This document shows, piece by piece, positions 8,681 to 18,885 of a DNA stretch of 64,000 bases. The translations under genes and the position numbers were made by a program. This DNA is from CAVSRC01 sp963785065 (GTDB lineage Bacteria > Pseudomonadota > Alphaproteobacteria > Rhizobiales > Kaistiaceae): contig CAWATX010000003.1 in the NCBI GenBank assembly GCA_963785065.1, positions 591,407 to 655,406 of the forward strand, written 5' to 3'. The notes beneath the pieces were generated by a model. It did not search any database. It was not told the DNA's origin and saw nothing but the letters and a program-made list of their open reading frames with translations. Each line of letters begins with the position of its first letter. The first letter of the stretch is position 1.

Positions 8681-9127
8681 ATGAACAGAATGATCATTGT
8701 CGTGGCATTGCTGCTTGCCGGCTGTGCCAGCGGACCGGACCCATACGCCACCGGCACCATGCTGCCCGGCAAGATGACCGCGCTGAATGATGGCCATGTC
8801 ATCCCGGTGCAGATCCAGTTGCAGCCGATGAGCCACCCCACCGGCATCATGACGGCCGCCGATCCGGCCACCGGCGAGCAGTTCAGCGGCAACTACACCT
8901 TCATCGTCGAGACCAGGGTCGTGCAGCAGTCGCGGCCGGGACTGCTCTTCGATGATCAGACGAGCCAGGCGGTCCAGACCAGCGACGTCGCGCCCGGCAC
9001 GGCCGTGCTGGTCGGCGACAAGGGCACCGTCATCAATCTGAAGATCACCGCCAAGGCCGGCAGCCCGCCCGTGGGCTACGGCAACGGCGAAGACAACAAG
9101 GGCAGGAAATACAGCCTGCAGTTCTGA
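8681..9127 (+). CDS. Small lipoprotein of unknown function
   Basis: The ATG at 8681 has GGAG five bases upstream; it gives 148 residues. MNRMIIVVALLLAGCASG is a lipoprotein signal with lipobox LLAGC, so the mature protein should be lipidated at Cys 15. The remainder is a beta-rich domain (VIPVQIQLQPMSHPTGIMTAADPATGEQFSG) that I do not recognise. The phrase 'DPATGEQFSGNYTF' is reminiscent of small rhizobial lipoproteins of unassigned function. It is divergent from the proton ATPase; no functional link can be shown. Confidence 0.8.
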   Translation: MNRMIIVVALLLAGCASGPDPYATGTMLPGKMTALNDGHVIPVQIQLQPMSHPTGIMTAADPATGEQFSGNYTFIVETRVVQQSRPGLLFDDQTSQAVQTSDVAPGTAVLVGDKGTVINLKITAKAGSPPVGYGNGEDNKGRKYSLQF

Positions 9128-9329
9128 CCGCTGCCTTGCGCGGCCAGTGGCGGCGATGCGCCAAGCGCATCTGCCGCGAACGAAGCGTTGGTGGAGCGCG
9201 CAGTCTCCTGCGAACTCGTCTTTGTCCTCAGATTCGCTGATATCAGGGAAACAACAGGGAAAATCGTCTAATTTCAGCGGCTTCAGCCAAAACAGGCCGC
9301 CGATTACCGCGTAAATTCAATAGATTGCG

Positions 9330-9366
9330 GACAAATTCCCTGCCTACACGGAGCAGGGAATTTGTC
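9330..9366. repeat. Intergenic hairpin element with CAGGGA repeats
   Basis: Within the gene-free stretch 9128-9415, a perfect 14-base inverted repeat (GACAAATTCCCTGC at 9330-9343, its complement at 9353-9366) flanks a 9-base loop. The hexamer CAGGGA recurs near 9245, 9256, 9355 and 9376. The stretch is more AT-rich than its surroundings. It looks like a dispersed non-coding repeat or the edge of an integrated element, not a plain terminator. Confidence 0.55.
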
Positions 9367-9415
9367 GGACTGGATCAGGGATTGAATAAGCGGGAACAGG
9401 CTATGGGCGCGTCGA

Positions 9416-10273
9416 TCAGCGACTGAACCGCTCGTAGGTGTCCTCGACGCGATCGTCGTCATCATCGTCCATTGCAACGACGTGGAGCAGCGTCATGGTG
9501 CGCACGTCCTGCTGGAAGAGAGTCTGTGAGGAGAGCGCAATCCCGCGGGAAATAGAGAGCCAATTCTCGGGCTCGCTTTCCTCCATCTCGGTCAAATCCT
9601 GCGTGTCGGGGTAGGCCGGCAATTCGGGCAACGGCATTCCGGGGCGGAAGGCCAGTGGTGGAAAGCCCCGCGAGCTGTCGAAGTAGACGACCTTGCCGTA
9701 GTTGCCGAACACCACAGCCAGCTGCTCGGGGTGGCACTCGACGTACCGGCGCACGGCGGCTTCCTTGCTGATGTCGAGTTCCTTGGCCATGGCGAGCACA
9801 TGGGCAAGGTCGGGCGCGTCTTGGAGGTATGGGCGGATTCGCGGCCTGGGCGCCAGGAGCTCGATGGCGAAGGCATTGGCTTCCGCCTCCTGCCGTCGAT
9901 GGCGATCGGCCGCCACCAGGTTGTGTTCGGTCATGTCCCGGCGGCTGCACTGGAATCCGTCGGGCGATGTCGGGTGGTGAAACGGACTGAGGAAATGCAG
10001 AAGCTCGTGGCCGGTGGTGAACCGCCTGCGCTGCTTGCTCGAGGAGCTGTTGACCAGGATCGACCCGATGTCCCGCTCGCGCGTCGTGATCAGCGCTCCC
10101 TCGATGTTGAGCAGCGGCTTGAAGCAGATCTCGACGATGTCGAGCGCTTCCGCGATGTCGTAGACTGGCACGGCGCCGGCTCCCTCACCCAGCTGGTCGT
10201 GGATGGCTGCGGCGAGGCGGACCGGATTCGCCCCGACGTCATCCAGGGCCATGCGATCCAGCCGGAGAGCCAT
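9416..10273 (-). CDS. ImmA/IrrE-family metallo-endopeptidase
   Basis: 285 residues; start at ATG 10273 with AGGA five bases upstream. The zinc-protease motif HELLHF (HExxH) sits around residue 88, and the third ligand region EAEANAFAIELLAP follows about 40 residues later, both as in ImmA/IrrE. The C-terminal third is not conserved. Five bases upstream lies the stop of an XRE repressor gene; such pairs occur in prophages, integrative elements and stress loci, where the protease cleaves the partner repressor. Cleavage of the neighbouring XRE protein is inferred from family precedent. Confidence 0.9.
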   Translation of the reverse strand: MALRLDRMALDDVGANPVRLAAAIHDQLGEGAGAVPVYDIAEALDIVEICFKPLLNIEGALITTRERDIGSILVNSSSSKQRRRFTTGHELLHFLSPFHHPTSPDGFQCSRRDMTEHNLVAADRHRRQEAEANAFAIELLAPRPRIRPYLQDAPDLAHVLAMAKELDISKEAAVRRYVECHPEQLAVVFGNYGKVVYFDSSRGFPPLAFRPGMPLPELPAYPDTQDLTEMEESEPENWLSISRGIALSSQTLFQQDVRTMTLLHVVAMDDDDDDRVEDTYERFSR

Positions 10274-10278
10274 CGTTC

Positions 10279-10611
10279 CTAACGCCGCGCCGCCGCCCGG
10301 CGGGCGAGCAGCGATTTCATCATGTCGTCGAGGATCGCCCGCTCCCGTGGATCCAGCTTGCTGGCCTGCCTGAACATCTTCTGGAGTTCCGGATCGGCGT
10401 CAGATGCATCGACGTCTTCACCGACCAGGAAGGCCACCGACGTCTCGAAGTGGTCCGCGAGCCTGGTGACTAGTGCCATGGACGGATTGTCGGCCCTTCC
10501 CTTCTCCATTTCCCAGATATGGGCCTTCGACACGCCAACTGCATCTGCAACGTCCTGAAGCGATTCCCCGCTCTTCCGTCGCAATTTGGCCAGTCTGACG
10601 CTCAGGCTCAT
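10279..10611 (-). CDS. XRE-family helix-turn-helix regulator
   Basis: 110 residues. The N-terminal half is a Cro/C1-type helix-turn-helix: LAKLRRKSGESLQDVADAVG, VSKAHIWEMEKGRADNPSM. A C-terminal extension (DADPELQKMFRQASKLDPRE) probably mediates dimerisation. It is the first gene of a two-gene operon with the ImmA/IrrE protease. Its upstream region contains the pseudo-palindrome at 10712-10726, a candidate autoregulatory operator. The pair has no phage structural genes beside it. Confidence 0.9.
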   Translation of the reverse strand: MSLSVRLAKLRRKSGESLQDVADAVGVSKAHIWEMEKGRADNPSMALVTRLADHFETSVAFLVGEDVDASDADPELQKMFRQASKLDPRERAILDDMMKSLLARRAAARR

Positions 10612-10711
10612 GCTTCTTTCCTCCTCCTGCCAATCGCCGCCCCCCGGCGGCGCCTGTTTTGATCATCTGACGCTTGCATACCACAGCGATTGCACGATCT
10701 CATCGTTTTTT

Positions 10712-10726
10712 ATAGCTTACGTCTAT
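10712..10726. promoter_or_regulatory. Candidate XRE operator
   Basis: ATAGCTTACGTCTAT has ATAG/CTAT half sites in dyad symmetry, lies about 100 bases upstream of the XRE start, and sits beside an AT-rich tract (TTTTTTATAG). Position and symmetry fit autoregulation; it is not proven. Confidence 0.35.
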
Positions 10727-10826
10727 GTTCACCGCGCGAATCACGGAGGCCCTTCATGGCCCAAACCAATGTAGAGCACCTGCCACCGTCCGCCCTTCAC
10801 CCCAGGACCAGGAACGCGCGGACCCA

Positions 10827-11177
10827 AAGTTCGCTCTCCTGGCTACGTTCAGTGTTGGTGCAGCGACACGAAAGTCGATCGGCCCGATCCGTAACGAGCC
10901 CGTGACCCGGAACCTCATGCGCGATGGCCTTGAAGAGGCCGTCGCAGTCGCCAGCGCAAAAGGCGTGGACCTGGGGACGAATTACATCGCTCAGCAGATG
11001 GAACTTGGCGACAAGATCCCCGAGCAGACCAAGCCCTCCATGCTCATCGACCTCGAGCGCGGCAACCGGCTGGAGCTCGAATGGATGTCCGGTGCGTTGA
11101 CCCGTATCGGACAGGAGGTCGAGGTCCCGACGCCGGTTCATTCCACGCTCTACGCGCCCCTCAAACTGCACGCAAAC
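10827..11177 (+). pseudogene. 2-dehydropantoate 2-reductase remnant (C-terminal domain)
   Basis: The reading frame from 10827 matches the C-terminal ApbA/PanE domain of ketopantoate reductase-like enzymes: KFALLATFSVGAATRKSIGP, then LEEAVAVASAKGVDL, the catalytic-region PSMLIDLERGNRLELEWMSG, and VPTPVHSTLYAPLKLHANG. The N-terminal NADP-binding Rossmann half is absent; the sequence before 10827 has no GxGxxG in any forward frame I read. The frame runs on to 11375 without resemblance. It is a broken gene fragment, possibly left by the event that placed the XRE/ImmA pair here. Confidence 0.7.
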
Positions 11178-11388
11178 GGCCCGAATGGAGGCGACTGGCC
11201 GGGACGGCAGAGAGATACGCCAGTTGACGTGAAGAGCGCGCTGCCCTTGGCTCAACACCTAAGGCCGCAATGGGTCATTCACGACCGATCTAGCCGCGTT
11301 TGTCAGTCGATTGATGTCGGGTATGCCCCAAAAGCGACCTTGGACGCAGATGGTGACGGATTGAATGTCCGTTGAGGTCAGCCGCTTC

Positions 11389-12873
11389 CTATGGCTGGCT
11401 ATTGGAGACCGAGCGCACGGCCTGCTGCCAGCGCCTGACGACCGCATCGCGCCCGGCATCGGAGAGCGTCGGTTCGAACACGCGCCCGTGTGGTGAGAGG
11501 ATCGCCTGCCCCTGCTCCTCGCTCCATATGCCGCACGCCACGCCCGCCATGATGCCGGCGCCGGCGGCACTCAGCTCGGCAATCTCGTGGCGGCGCACCG
11601 AGCGGCCGATGAGGTCCGATTGCAGCTGCATGAGCGTGTCGTTGTGGGTCGCGCCACCATCCACCGACAGACGATCGAGGCGGTGGCCGAGGTCGCTTTC
11701 CATTGCAGCGAAGACGTCGCGGATCTGAAGCGCGATCGCTTCGAGCGTGGCACGCGCGACCTCGGCCCGGGAGGTTGCCAGAGAGAGGCCGGAAATGGCC
11801 GCGCGGGCGCGGTCATTCCAGTACGGGGCGCCGAGGCCGACAAAGGCCGGGACGACGGTGACACCGCCGTCATCGTCGACCGTCTCGGCCAGGGCGGTGA
11901 GCGCCTCGACGTCCTTGAGCCCGAGGAAGGAGACCATCCACGCCGCGGCCTGCGCGGAAACCGAGATGTTGCCCTCGAGTGCATACGTCGTGCGCGCGCC
12001 GCGCCGCCAGGCGATGGTGGTCGACAGGCCATGGCTGGAGAGCACTGGCGTCTCGGTCACGGTCATCAGCGAGGAGCCGGTGCCGTAGGTCGCCTTGACC
12101 TCGCCGGGTGACCGGATGGCGTGGCCGAACAGCGCGGCATGGGAATCGCCCATGATGGCGTGCACCGGGATGCCCGGGGGCAAACCGCCGGCGCCCGAAG
12201 TCTTGCCGAAAGCCGTGTCGGAGCTTTCGGCAAGGGGCAAGATCCCGGCCGGAACGCCGAAGAGATCGCACAAATCGGCATCCCACCTGCCGTTGGCGAT
12301 GTCGAAGAGCTGGGTGCGCGAGGCGTTGCCGAACTCGGTGGCGTGGACGGCACCGCCGGTGAAGTTGAACAACAGCCAGGAATCGACCGTCCCGGCGCAG
12401 AGCGCGCCCGCTGCGGCCCGTTCGCGGGCGGCCGGATATGCGTCGAGCAGCCAACCGATCTTGGCAGCCGGAAACATCGGGTTGAAGGCAAGGCCGGTCT
12501 TCTTGGCGACCATTGCTTCCACCGCCGGCGTGCGCAGACGGTCGATGCGCTCGGCCGAGCGGCGGCACTGCCACGTCACGCAGGGGCCGATGGGTTTCCC
12601 CGTCGCCTTGTCCCAGAGCAGGACCGACTCGCGCTGATTGGAGATACCGATGGCGGCGATCTCGACGCCCTGCCCTGCCTTGTCGAGACAGCGACCAATG
12701 GCCTCAGCCTGCGTTCGCCAGAGATCCTCCGGCGACTGCTCGACCCAACCGGGCTGCGGGTAGGCAACCGGCACCGGCACGCCCGCCGAGGCAGCCACGG
12801 CACCGGTCTCGTCGATCAACAGCGCCTTGCTGTTGGTCGTCCCCTGATCGATGGCAAGCACATGGCGGGCCAT
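11389..12873 (-). CDS. FGGY-family carbohydrate kinase
   Basis: 494 residues. The ATP/substrate motif VLAIDQGTTNSKALLID opens the protein as in FGGY kinases. GWVEQSPEDLW and GISNQRESVLLWDKATG resemble glycerol kinase. C-terminal VDGGATHNDTLMQLQSDLIG is the FGGY signature 2 region. It is the last gene of the carbohydrate operon and starts immediately after the stop of the transketolase C-subunit gene. By position it should phosphorylate the ketose made by the isomerase (14699-16171), giving the ketose phosphate for the split transketolase, like apulose kinase in the D-apiose pathway. The glycerol-kinase resemblance leaves glycerol or dihydroxyacetone as alternatives. Confidence 0.9.
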   Translation of the reverse strand: MARHVLAIDQGTTNSKALLIDETGAVAASAGVPVPVAYPQPGWVEQSPEDLWRTQAEAIGRCLDKAGQGVEIAAIGISNQRESVLLWDKATGKPIGPCVTWQCRRSAERIDRLRTPAVEAMVAKKTGLAFNPMFPAAKIGWLLDAYPAARERAAAGALCAGTVDSWLLFNFTGGAVHATEFGNASRTQLFDIANGRWDADLCDLFGVPAGILPLAESSDTAFGKTSGAGGLPPGIPVHAIMGDSHAALFGHAIRSPGEVKATYGTGSSLMTVTETPVLSSHGLSTTIAWRRGARTTYALEGNISVSAQAAAWMVSFLGLKDVEALTALAETVDDDGGVTVVPAFVGLGAPYWNDRARAAISGLSLATSRAEVARATLEAIALQIRDVFAAMESDLGHRLDRLSVDGGATHNDTLMQLQSDLIGRSVRRHEIAELSAAGAGIMAGVACGIWSEEQGQAILSPHGRVFEPTLSDAGRDAVVRRWQQAVRSVSNSQP

Positions 12874-13836
12874 CTAGCGGTCCCGGGCAGCGATGACGTC
12901 GCAGACGGCCTCGGCGATGCCGGCCGGCGTCAGGCCGAATCTCTCCAGAAGGTACTCGATGGAGCCGGTCGGCATGAAGCCGGGGAAGCCGAGGATGCGC
13001 AAATGCGCCGGGCGATGGGTGGCAACGACTTCGGCGACCGCTCCACCAAGGCCACCGCGCACCGAATGCTCTTCGACCGTCACGATGGCGCCCACTTCGG
13101 CCGCTGCCTTGATGGCGTCGATATCCAGCGGCGCGATCGACGACATGTTGACGACGCGAACGGAGACACCGGCGTCGTCGAGCGTGTCGGCAGCGGCGAG
13201 CGCGCGGTGGACCATGACGCCATTGGCCACTACAACGGCATCGCTGCCCTCACGCAGCACCTCGGCACGGCCGAGCCGGAATTCGGCGTTGGCAGCACGC
13301 TGCAGCTGCGGGACCGGCATGCGACTGACGCGGATGAAGACCGGCCCCTCCATGCTGGCCGCAGTTTCCACGGCGCGTGCCGTCTCCCACGGGTCGGAGG
13401 GCACGATGACGGCGAGATTGGGAAGCAGGCGCAGCCACCCCATGTCCTCGATCGAGTGGTGCGTGGCGCCAAGTTCGCCGTAGGCGATGCCCGGCGACTG
13501 GCCGACCAGCTTCACGTTGGTGTTGGAATAGGCGACATCGACCTTGATCTGCTCCAGCGCGCGGGCGGTGAGAAAGCATGCGGCGGCGCTGACGAAGGGG
13601 ATCTTGCCGCCATTGGCGAGGCCGGCGCCAATGCCGACCATGTCCTGCTCGGCAATGCCGACATTCACCATGCGCTCCGGCCAGCGCTTCTTGAAGCCGG
13701 TGAGCTTCGACGAACCGACACTGTCGTTGACGACGGTGACGATGCGCTGATCGCGCTCGGCCATCTGTTCCAGCGCTGCGGCGAATGCGTCGCGGCAGTC
13801 GAACCGGTCTTTCACGTCTGTCAGAGGCGCGCTCAT
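12874..13836 (-). CDS. Transketolase, C-terminal subunit (split type)
   Basis: 320 residues; the ATG at 13836 overlaps the stop of the N-subunit gene by four bases (ATGA), implying translational coupling. It contains the pyrimidine-binding half of transketolase: VVNDSVGSSKLTGF, VNVGIAEQDMVGIGAGLANGG with the conserved catalytic glutamate region, GQSPGIAYGELGATHHSIED, and the C-terminal transketolase domain (VVVANGVMVHRALAAADTLD). Split transketolases are often specialised for unusual substrates; in D-apiose catabolism the AptA/AptB pair splits apulose 4-phosphate. The neighbours here make that kind of role more likely than the pentose phosphate pathway. Confidence 0.92.
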   Translation of the reverse strand: MSAPLTDVKDRFDCRDAFAAALEQMAERDQRIVTVVNDSVGSSKLTGFKKRWPERMVNVGIAEQDMVGIGAGLANGGKIPFVSAAACFLTARALEQIKVDVAYSNTNVKLVGQSPGIAYGELGATHHSIEDMGWLRLLPNLAVIVPSDPWETARAVETAASMEGPVFIRVSRMPVPQLQRAANAEFRLGRAEVLREGSDAVVVANGVMVHRALAAADTLDDAGVSVRVVNMSSIAPLDIDAIKAAAEVGAIVTVEEHSVRGGLGGAVAEVVATHRPAHLRILGFPGFMPTGSIEYLLERFGLTPAGIAEAVCDVIAARDR

Positions 13837-14696
13837 GCCAATTGCAGCTCGTTCATCGCTTGGTCGTATTGGGCCTGATTGAGAACGCCATGGTGCCAGG
13901 ACACCTGGTTCTCCATGAAAGACACGCCGCGCCCCTTGATCGTGTGCGCTATGACGCACAACGGCCTTTGCCGGGAGGGTTCGTTGTCAAAGGCATCAAG
14001 CAGCGCGGCGTGATCGTGACCATCGACGTCCATCACGTCCCAGCCGAAGGCGCGCCATTTGTCGGCGAGCGGCTCCAGGTCGCTGGTCTCGGCAACCGGT
14101 GCCCCCTGCTGCAGCCGGTTGCGGTCGATGATAAGGGTTAGGTTCGCAAGCTTGCGGTGGCCGGCGGCCATCGCCGCCTCCCAGTTGCTGCCTTCCTGAA
14201 GCTCGCCGTCGCCTGTGACGACGAAGACCCGGAAATCGGCGGCATCCATCTGGCCGGCAATGGCGACACCGACCGCGATCGGCAGGCCGTGGCCGAGCGG
14301 GCCGGTATTGGCCTCGACGCCGGGAAGATAGTTGCGGTTGGGATGGCCGTTCAGCATCGACAGCGGCTTCATGTAGGTGGACAGCGCATCGAAGGGGATA
14401 AAGCCCGCCTCCGCCAAGGTCGCGTAGAGCGCGCCGGTGCAGTGGCCCTTGCTGAGGATGAAACGGTCGCGGCCCGGATCGCGCGAAGCCTTGGGGTCGT
14501 AGCGCAGCACGCCGAAATAGAGCGTCGCCAGGATGTCGGTGACCGACATGTCGCCGCCCGGATGGCCGAGCTGAGCCTCGAACACCATGGTGAGCGCGCG
14601 GCGGCGGATGCTCCCCGCCTTCTCCCGTATCAGTGCGACCCGCGGATCTGTCACCGGGCCCGCCTCGTCGATTGGTTCGGGTTGTGGATTTGCCAT
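13833..14696 (-). CDS. Transketolase, N-terminal subunit (split type)
   Basis: 287 residues from ATG 14696, two bases after the isomerase stop. This is the thiamine diphosphate-binding half: MVFEAQLGHPGGDMSVTDIL, DRFILSKGHCTGALYATLAE, LGHGLPIAVGVAIAGQ, and the ThDP motif GDGELQEGSNWEAAMAAGH ending LIIDRNRLQQ. All motifs are intact, so with the C-subunit it should form an active alpha2beta2 enzyme. It moves a two-carbon ketol unit from a ketose phosphate to an aldose phosphate. The operon suggests a dedicated catabolic enzyme. Confidence 0.92.
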   Translation of the reverse strand: MANPQPEPIDEAGPVTDPRVALIREKAGSIRRRALTMVFEAQLGHPGGDMSVTDILATLYFGVLRYDPKASRDPGRDRFILSKGHCTGALYATLAEAGFIPFDALSTYMKPLSMLNGHPNRNYLPGVEANTGPLGHGLPIAVGVAIAGQMDAADFRVFVVTGDGELQEGSNWEAAMAAGHRKLANLTLIIDRNRLQQGAPVAETSDLEPLADKWRAFGWDVMDVDGHDHAALLDAFDNEPSRQRPLCVIAHTIKGRGVSFMENQVSWHHGVLNQAQYDQAMNELQLA

Positions 14697-14698
14697 GA

Positions 14699-16171
14699 TC
14701 ACATCCGGAAGACGGGATGGGGATAGCCGCCATACGACGGGTCGGCCTGGTGGTGGTAGGTCGGCCAGTCGAGGTAGCGGGTGACAGCCTCGTTGACGAC
14801 CGACGCGTAATGGCCGCGCACCATCGCGACGTGATGCTCGAAACCGTTCTGCGCGATGAAGCCGAGAAGCGGCCGCAGGCGGGCGACACGGGTGACGGCG
14901 ATGCCCCCGTCCATGGGGAACGGATCGTCGGTGAAGTCGCCTTCGCCGACATAGGTCTTCAGTGTGCCGTTGCGGTCGTCGGAAGAGACGCGGAAGAAGG
15001 TCATCGGGCCGGCCTTCACCTTGCCCTTGACGGCACCGAAGCACTTCTCCCTGGGGATCACGGTGCCGAGCACATCGAGCTCGGAAATCTCGGGATCCGC
15101 GCCGATGAAGCTCTTCGGGAAATTGCCGCAATGGGTACAGACGCACTTGTCGACCGCGTCGGCGTAGTTGTTGTTCCAGTCGAGAATGGCTGGCGGCGCA
15201 CCGGAAGCGAGCGCCAGCGTGTACATCGACACGGCGCCCATGACGTCCACCTCGCAGGCGCTCGGCATCAACTTCTCACCCATCATGCTCATCGTCAGAC
15301 AGGTGGCACAGCCAAAATTGTCCTGGAGGCTGCGCCAGCACTGGATCGCACTGGCATCGCACTCGTTCTCCTCGATCCACCGGTTCACGGCGATCGTCCA
15401 TTTCGCCTGCTTGGCGACATTGGCCGGCTTGATGTGCGCCGGGATCTTTCCGTAGCGGGCGATCTCGTCAAGCTTCGCCCTGACCTCGGGCGCTTCGTCG
15501 CTGAGTACCTCCGCAGCACCGATCAACTCCGACAGGTCGACGGTGACCACGGTGAGCCCCGAAGACTGCAGGAGCTTCTCGCTGAAGCGCATGGTCTGGA
15601 ACGGACCGGTGCGCGCGCCGATGGCCCCGATGCGCGCATCCTTCAGTCCCCTCACCGTCCGGCAAATGCGCACGAAGCGATCGAGATCGCCCGCGAACTC
15701 CTCGCTGTCGACGTCAACCGTGTGGCTGGTCGTGTCGGTGAAGGGAATGCCGTACTGGTAAAGGTTGTTGGTGACGGAGATCTTGCCGCAGAACGCATCG
15801 CGGCGGCCGCGAACATCGACCTTGTCGATCTCGTCATTGCTCGCCTGGATGAGCACCGGCACGCCGAGATCGCTCATGCGTAGCGTTTCGGCGATGCCGA
15901 TCTCGTCGCCGAAGTTGGGCAGAAGAACCACAATGCCGTCGATCACGTCGGCGTTCTGGCGAAAGAAGCGAGCATAGCGGTGCGCTTCCTCGCGCGTTTC
16001 CACCGCACCGTTTGCAGTCTCGCCGGCAGGCAGGATGAGTGCCTCGATCTTCAGCCGGCTCAGCTGTGCCAGAACCTGTTCGCGGGCTGCAACCGCTACG
16101 GCCGGATTGAAGATCGCGCGGCTGCCGATGAGCACCCCAAACGTCAGTGGTTTGCCGAATGGCGAAGTCAT
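14699..16171 (-). CDS. L-fucose/L-arabinose isomerase-family protein
   Basis: Start at ATG 16171 with GGAG nine bases upstream; 490 residues, as in the family. Features are an N-terminal flavodoxin-like domain (LTFGVLIGSRAIFNPAVAV), a middle domain with EENECDASAIQCWRSLQDNF where the Glu is a plausible metal ligand, CEVDVMGAVSMYTLALASG with Glu/Asp typical of the metal site, and a C-terminal FucI-type barrel ending QADPSYGGYPHPVF. These enzymes interconvert aldoses and ketoses with Mn2+. It lies between the Rbs-type permease and the transketolase subunits, so it should make the ketose for the kinase. Substrate unknown; apiose, D-arabinose or another aldose are candidates. Confidence 0.85.
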   Translation of the reverse strand: MTSPFGKPLTFGVLIGSRAIFNPAVAVAAREQVLAQLSRLKIEALILPAGETANGAVETREEAHRYARFFRQNADVIDGIVVLLPNFGDEIGIAETLRMSDLGVPVLIQASNDEIDKVDVRGRRDAFCGKISVTNNLYQYGIPFTDTTSHTVDVDSEEFAGDLDRFVRICRTVRGLKDARIGAIGARTGPFQTMRFSEKLLQSSGLTVVTVDLSELIGAAEVLSDEAPEVRAKLDEIARYGKIPAHIKPANVAKQAKWTIAVNRWIEENECDASAIQCWRSLQDNFGCATCLTMSMMGEKLMPSACEVDVMGAVSMYTLALASGAPPAILDWNNNYADAVDKCVCTHCGNFPKSFIGADPEISELDVLGTVIPREKCFGAVKGKVKAGPMTFFRVSSDDRNGTLKTYVGEGDFTDDPFPMDGGIAVTRVARLRPLLGFIAQNGFEHHVAMVRGHYASVVNEAVTRYLDWPTYHHQADPSYGGYPHPVFRM

Positions 16172-16261
16172 TGATCGATTCTCCAAGCTTGCCCTCGACG
16201 ATCGGCCGATGACCGATCGGCGAGGCAACCATTCCAAATCCCGTCGACCCGAAACATTGCC

Positions 16262-17325
16262 CTACCCCTGTGCCTGGAGGGCGAGCCGATGGTGCATGCG
16301 CTGCTGAACCTGGTCGAGGACGACCGCAGCGATGATGACCAGGCCCTTGATGACCATCTGCCAGAACGAGCTGACGCCGAGCATGACCATGCCGTCGCCG
16401 AGCACGCCGATGACGAAGGCGCCGACCACCGTGCCCCAAATCGTGCCGCGCCCGCCCATCAGGCTGGTGCCGCCGAGCACGGCGGCAGCAATGGCATTAA
16501 GCTCGAAAGTCTCGCCAGCGGCAGGATGCGAAGCGACGAGTTCGGAGGCGATGATCAGACCGGCGAAGGCTGCACAGAGGCCGGAGATCATGTAGACGGC
16601 CAACTTGATCAGGTTGACGCGGACGCCAGAGAGAGCGGCGGCGCGCTCGTTGCCGCCGACGGCATAAACGTATCGGCCGAAAGGCGTCCGCCCGGCGATG
16701 TAGGCCGCGATCAGCGCGAACACGACCATGGCGTAGATCGACAATGGAATATGAAGGAAGTCGCCAGCGCCGAGGATCGGGAAGCCCTGATTGCCTAGCT
16801 CGGGCGAGCCGACGAGGTTCGGGAAGGTGCGGCCGTTGGAAATCAGCAGGGCGGCGCCGCGGGCGATATAGAGCGTCCCCAGCGTGGCGATGAACGGGGC
16901 GACGCCAAGCTGCGTGATCAACAGCCCGCTGAACAGGCCGATCGCAACGCCGACGGAAAGCGCGATGAGCACCGTCTCGAAGGCGCTCGGATAGATCGTC
17001 AAGCCAAGCCAACCGACATGAATGCCCTGAGTCAGCATGGCGCCGGCCACCATGCCGGAAATGCCAACGATGGAGCCGACGGAAAGATCGATCCCCGCGG
17101 TCAGGATGACGAAGGTCTGGCCGATGCCGAGGATCGCGTAGATCGCGACATGCTTGGCGACGATCAGCAGCGTCTCGATATCGAGGAAGTTCGGTGCGGT
17201 AATGCTGAAATAGGCGAAGACGACAGCAAGCGCGATGAGCGTGCGCAGCCTCATGATGAGCAGCATGAAGGAATGCTGCCGATGGCGCGACTGAGCGGGA
17301 GGGGACACGGTTGTGTCTGGCGCGG

Positions 17326-17329
<4 letters not shown>
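16262..17329 (-). CDS. Rbs-type sugar ABC transporter permease
   Basis: 355 residues with about ten membrane segments, starting with LRTLIALAVVFAYFSITAPNFLDIETL. The family stretch AIGQTFVILTAGIDLSVGSIVG, the loop YAVGGNERAAALSGVRVNLIKLAVY and the C-terminal LGGTSLMGGRGTIWGTVVGA are diagnostic of RbsC-type permeases. Its start overlaps the ATPase stop by four bases. It forms the homodimeric membrane channel for the importer with the ATPase at 17326 and the binding protein at 19680. Confidence 0.93.

Positions 17330-18881
<1,552 letters not shown>

Positions 18882-18885
<4 letters not shown>

Noticed and set aside
12121..13878. 585-codon forward frame opposite the kinase and transketolase genes
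   Set aside because: It spans two well-supported minus-strand genes and has Arg/Gly/Asp-rich, domain-free composition.
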